Assembly (NCBI GenBank): GCA_937923225.1
Contig: CALAKR010000326.1
Coordinates: 1-6,453 of the forward strand
Source of the DNA: an uncultured Aquabacterium sp.
Lineage (GTDB): Bacteria > Pseudomonadota > Gammaproteobacteria > Burkholderiales > Burkholderiaceae_C
Direction of reading: 5' to 3'
Length of the DNA: 6,453 nt
Shown: one piece after another, positions 1 to 4,700 of the stretch
Position numbering within the stretch: position 1 is the first letter of the stretch
Layout of the letters: each line of letters starts with the position of its first letter
Position numbers and translations under genes: made by a program
Notes under the pieces: generated by a model
Told to the model about the DNA's origin: nothing
The model's input: only the letters and a program-made list of their open reading frames with translations
Databases searched by the model: none

Positions 1-155
1 TCCATCGGGTTGAGCGGATCCTGGTTCTGCATCTGCGTGACCAGCAGCTTGAGGAAGCGGTCAGAGGCTTCCGTCGTCTTGTCGCTCTTGGCCGTGTTGT
101 TGTTGAGCAGGTTGTTGGGGATGCCGTTGGTGGTGGTGTTCGTGGCGGTGACCAT
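1..155 (-). CDS. flgD: FlgD flagellar hook cap / hook assembly scaffold, N-terminal fragment
   Basis: FlgD sits on the tip of the growing hook and guides polymerisation of the hook protein FlgE; it is exported by the flagellar type III system and lost when the hook is finished. Only the first 51 codons are inside the window, and the gene continues past the left edge. After an Asn/Thr-rich leader (residues 2-20), the translation carries the FlgD N-terminal signature FLKLLVTQMQNQDPLNPM (about residues 34-51), the conserved part that precedes the hook-binding domains. The start is the ATG whose complement lies at 153-155; an AGGA at 165-168 (read on the minus strand) sits 9 bases upstream. It follows flgC by 47 bases on the same strand, as expected for a flgBCD... 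operon. Identification is firm from the motif; nothing can be said about the C-terminus. Confidence 0.93.
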   Translation of the reverse strand, partial: MVTATNTTTNGIPNNLLNNNTAKSDKTTEASDRFLKLLVTQMQNQDPLNPM

Positions 156-202
156 GGCGGGTTGTCCTGTTCAGATGTGGTGGTGTTCTGCGGATCGGAG
201 GA

Positions 203-610
203 TCAGCCCTGGCCCAGCTGCAGCGTCTTCATCAGCAGGCTCTTGGCGGTGTTCATCACTTCGATGTTGTTCTGGTACGAGCGCGAGGCCGAGATCATGT
301 TGACCATCTCCTCGATCGGGTTGACGTTGCTGAAGGTCACGTAGCCGTTGGCATCGGCCTGCGGGTGACCCGGGTCGTGCACCATGCGGCCGGGGGTGTT
401 GTCCTCGACCACATTGCTCACGGTGACGCCAGCGGCGCCCACGTCACCCATGGGCTCGGTGGTGAACACCACGTGGCGCGCCTTGTAGGCGCTGCGGTCG
501 GGGCCGGCCACGGTGTCGGCGTTGGCCAGGTTGGACGACACCACGTTCAGGCGCTGGGCCTGGGCGCTGACGGCCGATCCGGCGACATTGAAGATCTGGA
601 ACATGGACAT
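203..610 (-). CDS. flgC: FlgC flagellar basal-body proximal rod protein
   Basis: FlgC is a subunit of the proximal rod, the axial structure through the periplasm that links the MS ring to the distal rod and hook. The 135-residue product has the usual family length. It shows the N-terminal rod motif SSNLANADT at residues 25-33, followed by YKAR (42-45). The C-terminal half has the typical FlgC run GYVTFSNVNPIEEMVNMI (89-106) and an amphipathic C-terminal helix ending KTLQLGQG. N- and C-terminal helices of this kind pack together in axial flagellar proteins. The start at 610 is preferred over the second Met two codons later because a strong AAGGAG (618-623, complement) sits 7 bases upstream; it overlaps the flgB stop codon, so translation may be coupled to flgB. 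The gap to flgB is 12 bases. No defects are seen. Confidence 0.97.
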   Translation of the reverse strand: MSMFQIFNVAGSAVSAQAQRLNVVSSNLANADTVAGPDRSAYKARHVVFTTEPMGDVGAAGVTVSNVVEDNTPGRMVHDPGHPQADANGYVTFSNVNPIEEMVNMISASRSYQNNIEVMNTAKSLLMKTLQLGQG

Positions 611-622
611 GGCTCAACTCCT

Positions 623-1060
623 TCACTGGCCATTGATGGCCGTGGTCAAGGTCTTCATCGATCCATTGATGAAGCGCAGCGTGGCTTCGTAGCGCACGGT
701 GTTGTCGGCGAAGTTCGCGCGTTCGCGGTCCATGTCGACACTGTTGTTGTCCAGGCTGGTCATCGAGGCGGTGCCATAGCCCAGCTCGGGCTTGGCGCCT
801 GCGCCGGCGGGCGAGCCGCCCCGGTTCATGTGATTGGCCGCGCCGGTGGCCATCTGCAGCGTGGGCATGGCCAGGGGGCTGCTGCCCGCCGAGCGCTGGC
901 CCGTGGCCTGGCTGAGCGCATCGGCGAACTTGAAGTCCTTCGATGTATAGCCCGGCGTGTCGGCGTTGGCGATGTTGCTGGCGATCAGGCGCTGGCGCTC
1001 GGAACGCAGCTTCAAGGCCTCGGCCTGGAAGTCGATGCTGTCAGTGAGTCGGTTCAGCAT
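623..1060 (-). CDS. flgB: FlgB flagellar basal-body rod protein
   Basis: FlgB is a proximal rod subunit and the first gene of the rod/hook operon here. The 145-residue protein begins MLNRLTDSIDFQAEALKLRS, with the rod signature ASNIANADTPGYTSKDFKF at residues 27-45. A Gly/Ala/Ser-rich middle (about 50-100) is typical of the poorly conserved centre of FlgB. The C-terminal part NNSVDMDRERANFADNTVRY (105-124), then EATLRFING, is characteristic of the family. The frame stays open far upstream across flgA on the other strand. The start at 1060 is chosen because the conserved protein begins there and an AAGGTGA (1065-1071, complement) lies about 5 bases upstream. flgC follows after 12 bases. It is divergent from flgA, the usual arrangement for these genes in many proteobacteria. 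Confidence 0.96.
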   Translation of the reverse strand: MLNRLTDSIDFQAEALKLRSERQRLIASNIANADTPGYTSKDFKFADALSQATGQRSAGSSPLAMPTLQMATGAANHMNRGGSPAGAGAKPELGYGTASMTSLDNNSVDMDRERANFADNTVRYEATLRFINGSMKTLTTAINGQ

Positions 1061-1204
1061 GGCATCACCTTGAAAAACAACCTTCGGAAAATCACGTCGG
1101 AATGGTGAATCCACGAGGCCTGAAACATGAGCCGAAATAGCAGGTACAAGACCGGCCAATTCGCGCAGCGGGCCGGCGGCGTGGCGCGTAGAGTCGCACT
1201 CACC
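1061..1204. promoter_or_regulatory. Divergent flgB / flgA intergenic region
   Basis: This 144-base gap lies between the starts of flgB (minus) and flgA (plus) and should hold the promoters of both early flagellar units. The part next to flgB (about 1070-1110) is AT-richer than its surroundings. I searched by eye for a sigma-28 box (TAAA-N15-GCCGATAA) and a sigma-54 box (GG-N10-GC type) and found no convincing match on either strand. A TTGAAA at 1070-1075 has no -10 partner at normal spacing. If flgA starts at the upstream ATG at 1127, the true gap shrinks to about 66 bases. The regulatory role is inferred from layout only. Confidence 0.4.
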
Positions 1205-2038
1205 ATGAAAGCGTCCCTGCGTTCCATCTCTCTTCCCGCCCTGTCGGTGGCCTGGCTGTTGCCGGCCCTGCTGTGCGCGATGCTGGTGGCGCTGGTAGAA
1301 CCCGCGCAGGCCCAGAACATGAACTGGGGCGCTGCGCCCACGGCCGCGCAGGCGCAGCCGCCGGCATCGCCCGAGATGGCCGGCTTCCAGCACGAACTGG
1401 AAGCGCTGCTCAAATCCAAGACAGAAGAAGAGGCCGCGGCCTCTGGTGGTGCGGACGCCCAGGCGGCTCGCCCCTTCAAGCCCCGCCTGGAAGTGATCCT
1501 GGGCCGGCTCGATCCTCGGCTGAAACTTGCACCCTGTGAAAAGGTGCGGGCCTTCCTGCCCGAAGGCACCCGTCTGTGGGGCCGGGCCCGCGTGGGCCTG
1601 CGCTGCGAGCAGGGGCCTGTGCGCTGGAATGTCTACTGGCCGGTCACCGTGAAAGTGTGGGTGCCGGGGCTGGTAGCGGCCACGCCGCTGCGCGCAGGTG
1701 CCACCATCACCGAGGCTGATCTGCGCGTTGGAGAGATCGACCTGGCCGAAACCATGTCGCCGGCCGTGCTTGACGCAGCCGAGGTGCTTGGCCGTACCAT
1801 GATGCGCAATGTGGAGCCGGGTGAGAGCCTGCGCCAGGACGACATCAAGCTGCGCCGTTGGTTCGCCGCGGGCGAGCCGGTCAAGGTGACCGTGAAGGGC
1901 AATGGATTTGCCGTGGGGGCGGAAGGCACCGCTCTGTCCCACGGCGATGAGGGCCGTTGTGCGAGGATACGCATCGACAGCGGCCGTGTCCTGTGTGGAC
2001 TGCCGGTGGGGGAACGCCGGGCGGAGGTTACTTTGTGA
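1205..2038 (+). CDS. flgA: FlgA flagellar P-ring assembly chaperone (periplasmic, SAF domain)
   Basis: FlgA is a periplasmic chaperone needed for assembly of the P ring (FlgI) around the rod. From the ATG at 1205 the product has 277 residues. It opens with a Sec-type signal peptide: basic MKASLRS, a hydrophobic stretch to about residue 32, and a probable cut after EPAQA (residue 36). An Ala/Gln/Pro-rich linker (41-90) precedes the conserved core from about 91. The SAF-like part includes PLRAGATITEADLR (161-174) and VEPGESLRQDDIK (203-215), with the C-terminal barrel to residue 277. Cys111 and Cys134 may form a disulfide; Cys252 and Cys264 are a second possible pair. The start is uncertain. 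ATG 1127 in the same frame has a better ribosome site (GAGG 8 bases upstream) and would add 26 basic residues before the signal peptide; 1205 was chosen because it gives a normal signal peptide. The gene is divergent from flgB and upstream of flgM. Confidence 0.92.
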   Translation: MKASLRSISLPALSVAWLLPALLCAMLVALVEPAQAQNMNWGAAPTAAQAQPPASPEMAGFQHELEALLKSKTEEEAAASGGADAQAARPFKPRLEVILGRLDPRLKLAPCEKVRAFLPEGTRLWGRARVGLRCEQGPVRWNVYWPVTVKVWVPGLVAATPLRAGATITEADLRVGEIDLAETMSPAVLDAAEVLGRTMMRNVEPGESLRQDDIKLRRWFAAGEPVKVTVKGNGFAVGAEGTALSHGDEGRCARIRIDSGRVLCGLPVGERRAEVTL

Positions 2039-2060
2039 TACGAAAAATCCGGCATCTCAC

Positions 2061-2077
2061 CCCCCTGACCAAGGGGG
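2061..2077 (+). terminator. GC-rich hairpin after flgA (possible weak terminator)
   Basis: CCCCCT (2061-2066) and AGGGGG (2072-2077) form a perfect 6-bp stem around the 5-base loop GACCA. It begins 22 bases after the flgA stop and ends 16 bases before the sigma-28 -35 element of flgM. No T-run follows (the next bases are ATTCGG), so it is not a classical intrinsic terminator. It could be a pause or 3'-end stabilising hairpin that separates flgA transcription from the flgM promoter, or a copy of a dispersed short palindrome. Confidence 0.35.
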
Positions 2078-2093
2078 ATTCGGCCATTGGCAT

Positions 2094-2120
2094 TAAAGTC
2101 GCGCGCCCTCGGGACGATAA
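2094..2120 (+). promoter_or_regulatory. Sigma-28 (FliA) promoter of flgM-flgN
   Basis: TAAA at 2094-2097, a spacer of exactly 15 bases, then GACGATAA at 2113-2120. The known FliA consensus is TAAA-N15-GCCGATAA, so only the second base of the -10 element differs. Transcription would start near 2127, about 40 bases before the flgM ATG. Sigma-28 control of flgM is well established in enteric flagellar systems, and flgM lies directly downstream. Sequence and position agree; activity is inferred. Confidence 0.85.
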
Positions 2121-2134
2121 GACAGGTGTCAAGG

Positions 2135-2159
2135 CCCGGTGCATGCCGGGAGCAAGGAG
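2135..2159 (+). promoter_or_regulatory. flgM leader: hairpin followed by strong Shine-Dalgarno
   Basis: In the predicted 5' leader, CCCGG (2135-2139) can pair with CCGGG (2146-2150) around a 6-base loop. Three bases later comes AAGGAG (2154-2159), 6 bases before the ATG at 2166 and 3 bases before the adjacent ATG at 2163. The spacing favours 2166 as the flgM start. The hairpin ends close enough to the ribosome site to influence access to it, but that role is inference. Confidence 0.55.
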
Positions 2160-2165
2160 CAGATG

Positions 2166-2477
2166 ATGAAAATCGGAAACAACGGTGCAGACAAGGCGGT
2201 CAACGGTGCCAACACCGCCACACGTGCTGATGCAGCGGTCAACGCCACCAACACCGGCAAGACCGGCTCACTCGAAGGCGGCGTCGAAGCCAGCGCCAAG
2301 GTGACCCTGTCCGGGGCCGCCAATGGCCTGAGCACGGCTGGCGTCGAAGGTTCTTTCGACAGCGCCAAGGTCGACCGCATCAAGAAGGCCATCGACGATG
2401 GCACTTACAAGGTCAATCCGGACGCGATCGCCGACAAGCTGATCGCGAACGCGAAGGAACTCCTGAGCCGCCAATAA
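2166..2477 (+). CDS. flgM: FlgM anti-sigma-28 factor
   Basis: FlgM binds FliA (sigma-28) and blocks late flagellar genes until the hook-basal body is complete, when FlgM is exported through it. The 103-residue product matches the family size. It starts MKIGNN and has a low-complexity Ala/Asn/Thr/Gly-rich N-terminal part (about 5-60), expected to be disordered as in known FlgM proteins. The conserved sigma-binding C-terminal region includes FDSAKVDRIKKAIDDGTYKV (64-83), then NPDAIADKLIANAKELL (84-100). The ATG at 2166 is chosen over 2163 because AAGGAG lies 6 bases upstream of it. It follows a sigma-28 promoter and is followed by a FlgN-like gene in the same reading frame, 14 sense codons after the TAA stop. 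The N-terminal half contains short internal repeats, listed separately. Confidence 0.95.
   Translation: MKIGNNGADKAVNGANTATRADAAVNATNTGKTGSLEGGVEASAKVTLSGAANGLSTAGVEGSFDSAKVDRIKKAIDDGTYKVNPDAIADKLIANAKELLSRQ
2196..2256 (+). repeat. Imperfect internal direct repeat in the flgM N-terminal region
   Basis: Two 22-base copies, 2196-2217 and 2235-2256, agree at 19 of 22 positions. Both begin GCGGTCAACG and end CCAACACCG; only the three bases after the shared first ten differ. They are 39 bases (13 codons) apart, so the frame is kept and the protein reads AVNGANTA then AVNATNTG. A second, shorter repeat follows: GCGTCGAAG at 2281 and 2341, with CAGCGCCAAGGT at 2291 and 2360. This suggests small duplications in the disordered part. 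Confidence 0.6.
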
Positions 2478-2493
2478 AAGCGGCTCGCCCAGA

Positions 2494-2505
2494 CGGCTTC
2501 GGCCG
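2494..2505 (+). other. UUCG tetraloop hairpin in the flgM-flgN gap
   Basis: CGGC (2494-2497), TTCG, GCCG (2502-2505) form a 4-bp stem closed by the very stable C(UUCG)G tetraloop. The same bases overlap a perfect 12-base palindrome, CTTCGGCCGAAG (2497-2508). No T-run follows, so termination is unlikely. The hairpin ends 14 bases before the TTG start of flgN and just upstream of its AGG ribosome site, so an effect on flgN translation or on mRNA stability is possible but unproven. Confidence 0.4.
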
Positions 2506-2519
2506 AAGGCAGGCATGAC

Positions 2520-2936
2520 TTGAGCGATTTAAGCGCCCCGATCTCCCACGATCCGAAAGATCCGTGGTCGAGCCACGCCCAGGCCCTCGAAGGCCATCTG
2601 CAGGCGTTGGATGAGGCGTTGCGCTCGCAAGATGCCGCCCGGCTGGAGACTGCATCACAGGCACTGCACAAGTGCCTGGCCGATGCGCTGGCGGCTTTCC
2701 ATCAGGCAAAAAAGACGGGCCTGCAGCCTTTGTCGCCCCTGATGCGGCAGAAGTTGATGCTGGCCCAGACCCGCGTGACGGGTCTGCAGACCACGGTGCA
2801 CCGGGCGAACGCGTCGCTGTCGCGCACCTTGAACGTGCTGTTCCCGGAAGAAGAAGCCGGGCAGAGCGCCACCTATGGCGCGCTGCAGCCAGCCGGTGGT
2901 CCGGGTGCCGCCATGCGCGCCGCCTACAAGGGCTGA
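2520..2936 (+). CDS. flgN: FlgN-like flagellar export chaperone (TTG start)
   Basis: FlgN binds the hook-filament junction proteins FlgK and FlgL in the cytoplasm and brings them to the flagellar export gate. This 138-residue product is predicted mostly helical: a helix around 15-34, a long one around 38-63, and a third around 73-107 (MRQKLMLAQTRVTGLQTTVH, then RANASLSRTL). It ends in a Gly/Ala/Pro tail with the element ATYGALQ (117-123). Size, helical pattern and position directly after flgM fit FlgN, but the family is poorly conserved, so the assignment leans on context. The start is a TTG: between the in-frame flgM TAA (2475) and this codon there is no ATG or GTG in frame, and AGG (2511-2513) lies 6 bases upstream. 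A two-codon ORF, ATG ACT TGA (2515-2523), overlaps the start. It should be co-transcribed with flgM from the sigma-28 promoter. Confidence 0.72.
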   Translation: MSDLSAPISHDPKDPWSSHAQALEGHLQALDEALRSQDAARLETASQALHKCLADALAAFHQAKKTGLQPLSPLMRQKLMLAQTRVTGLQTTVHRANASLSRTLNVLFPEEEAGQSATYGALQPAGGPGAAMRAAYKG

Positions 2937-2955
2937 GCTGAAAGGCTGAGCTCAG
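2933..2955. other. Inverted repeat spanning the convergent flgN / recJ ends
   Basis: CTGAGCT (2933-2939) and AGCTCAG (2949-2955) form a 7-bp perfect inverted repeat with a 9-base loop. The left arm contains the flgN stop (TGA 2934-2936) and the right arm the recJ stop (complement of 2952-2954). GGCTGAGCT also occurs twice in direct orientation (2931-2939 and 2944-2952, 13 bases apart). The right side holds a 10-base perfect palindrome (2946-2955). No T-run follows on either strand, so function as a bidirectional terminator is only a possibility. Confidence 0.4.
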
Positions 2956-4682
2956 GCGCCCTCTGCGGTCTCGGCGCCTTCCACGACCAGTTGAACCCGT
3001 TGTCGCCCCTGGAACTCGTCCAGTGACAGGCGGAAGGCCAGGCGCGTGCGCGCCGGCAGGGGCTCGCTGCGCCCGAACCAGATCCCATCGCGCAACTGGC
3101 CTTGCACCCGCAGGCTCAGCGTGAGATGGCGCTCGCCCACCAGGCGCTGGTTCACCACCTCCACCATGTCGCAGAACACCGGGGCCTCGAAGCCCGGGCC
3201 CCACACGGCCTGGTCGATCAATTGGGCGATCTCTGCGGTGTACCACTGCCCGTCCAGCGCGCCGTCGGTGTGCACGCGGCGTGACAGCAGGTCGGCGTCC
3301 AGGCCGGCATCGGCCACCGCCAGCAGGGCGCTCTTGAACAGCTCGTGATCTTCCGGCGCGATGGTGCAGCCGGCCGCCATCGCGTGCCCGCCGAAGCGGT
3401 GCAGCAGGCCGGGGTGGCGCTTGCTGACCAGGTCCAGCGCGTCACGCAGGTGAAAGCCCGGGATCGAGCGGCCCGAGCCCTTGAGCAAACCATCCTGCCC
3501 ACGCGCGAAGATGAAGGTGGGGCGGTGCAGCCGGTCCTTCAGGCGCGAGGCCACGATGCCGACCACGCCTTCGTGGAAGCCTTCGTCGAACAGGGACAGG
3601 GCCGATGGGATTTCACCTTCCGGAAGCAGGCTGTCCAGCGTCATCTCGGCCTGGTCGCGCATGCCGGCCTCGACCTCGCGGCGCTCGCGGTTGATGGCGT
3701 CCAGTTGGCGGGCCAGCATGTCGGCGCGGTCCAGATCGTCGGTGATCAGGCACTCGATCCCCAGGCCCATCTCCGCCAGGCGCCCGGCCGCGTTGATGCG
3801 CGGGCCCAAGGCGAAGCCGAAATCCTGCGCGCTGGCACGGGCCGGATCACGGCCGGCGGCACGGTACAGGGCGGCCAGGCCCGGCTGCATGCGGCCGGCG
3901 CGGATGCGCTTGAGGCCCAGGGAGACCAGGCGACGGTTGTTGGCGTCCAGCTTGCCCACGTCGGCAATGGTGCCCAGGGCTACCAGGTCCAGCAAGGTGT
4001 CGATGCGCGGCTGATTGGCCGCGTCGAAACGGCCGCGGCGGCGCAGCTCGGCGCGCGTGGCCAGCAGCACGTAGAACATCACGCCCACACCGACCAGGGC
4101 CTTGCTGGCGAAGGCGCAGTCAGGCTGGTTGGGGTTCACGATGGCATCGGCGGCCGGCAGGCTGGGCTGGCCTTGGGCATCGATCACGGGCAGGTGGTGG
4201 TCGGTGATCAGCACCTGCATGCCCAGGGCGCGGGCCTTGTCCACGGCCTCGTGGCTGGCCATGCCGTTGTCCACGGTGACCAGGATGTCGGCCTGGCGGG
4301 CGCGCACCATGTCGACGATGGGGGGCGTGAGGCCATAGCCGTGCAGGGCACGGTCGGGCACCACATAGCAGAGCTGGTTGGGCGTGGCGCCCAGCAGGGC
4401 CAGACCGCGCAGGCCGGTGGCGCAGGCGGTGGCACCGTCGCAGTCGTAATCGGCCACGATGCAGATGCGCTTGCCCTGGTCGATGGCGTCGGCGAGCAGC
4501 GTGGCGGCGGTGCCCAGGCCGTGCAGATCCGAGGGGGGCAGCAGGCGTGCGGGGGCGTCGTCCAGCTCGTCCGCGCTGCGGATGCCGCGTGCGGCCAGCA
4601 GGCGGGCGAGCAAGGGGTGGGTGCCGGCCTGCTCCAGGGCCCAGGCGGGACGGGGAGGGATGTCGCGGGCGATGAACTTCAT
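2952..4682 (-). CDS. recJ: RecJ single-stranded-DNA-specific 5'-3' exonuclease
   Basis: RecJ degrades single-stranded DNA from the 5' end in the cytoplasm and serves RecF-pathway recombination, mismatch repair and base-excision repair. The 576-residue product is the length of typical RecJ proteins and shows the DHH-family metal-binding motifs in order: DYDCDG (78-83), DNG (138-140), TDHH (160-163) and LDLVALGTIADV (231-242). These are followed by GPRINAAGRL (293-302), then HEGVVGIVASRL (370-381). The DHHA1 part follows with GSGRSIPGFHL (402-412) and RFGGHAMAAG (429-438). The C-terminal OB-like domain runs from about 465 to the end. All catalytic residues appear intact. The ATG at 4682 begins MKFIARDIPPRPAW, a normal RecJ start, although no good Shine-Dalgarno is visible. 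It lies 18 bases after the RpfE-like gene on the same strand, so co-transcription is likely, and it converges with flgN with 15 bases between. Confidence 0.97.
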   Translation of the reverse strand: MKFIARDIPPRPAWALEQAGTHPLLARLLAARGIRSADELDDAPARLLPPSDLHGLGTAATLLADAIDQGKRICIVADYDCDGATACATGLRGLALLGATPNQLCYVVPDRALHGYGLTPPIVDMVRARQADILVTVDNGMASHEAVDKARALGMQVLITDHHLPVIDAQGQPSLPAADAIVNPNQPDCAFASKALVGVGVMFYVLLATRAELRRRGRFDAANQPRIDTLLDLVALGTIADVGKLDANNRRLVSLGLKRIRAGRMQPGLAALYRAAGRDPARASAQDFGFALGPRINAAGRLAEMGLGIECLITDDLDRADMLARQLDAINRERREVEAGMRDQAEMTLDSLLPEGEIPSALSLFDEGFHEGVVGIVASRLKDRLHRPTFIFARGQDGLLKGSGRSIPGFHLRDALDLVSKRHPGLLHRFGGHAMAAGCTIAPEDHELFKSALLAVADAGLDADLLSRRVHTDGALDGQWYTAEIAQLIDQAVWGPGFEAPVFCDMVEVVNQRLVGERHLTLSLRVQGQLRDGIWFGRSEPLPARTRLAFRLSLDEFQGRQRVQLVVEGAETAEGA

Positions 4683-4700
4683 GGCAGGGGCAGGATCGGG

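Noticed and set aside
365..1108. 247-codon plus-strand open frame opposite flgC and flgB
   Set aside because: It is a His/Gly/Ala-rich shadow of two firmly identified rod genes, with no motif and no supporting context.
1061..1204. Sigma-28 or sigma-54 box in the flgB/flgA gap (for example TTGGCCGG...TTGT on the minus strand near 1145-1165)
   Set aside because: The spacing between the elements is wrong for sigma-54, and no TAAA-N15-GCCGATAA match exists on either strand.
1265..1280. Possible lipobox around Cys24 in the FlgA signal sequence
   Set aside because: The residue before the Cys is Leu rather than Gly/Ala/Ser, and a normal signal-peptidase I site (AQA) follows at residue 36.
1061..1942. 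Upstream continuation of the flgB frame (up to 294 extra codons) opposite flgA
   Set aside because: The conserved FlgB protein begins at 1060 with its own ribosome site. The extension is antisense to flgA and has no FlgB-like or other family sequence.
2413..3246. 277-codon minus-strand open frame opposite flgM/flgN and overlapping the recJ end
   Set aside because: It is an Arg/Pro/Ser-rich shadow that overlaps real genes on both strands. flgM, flgN and recJ explain the region.
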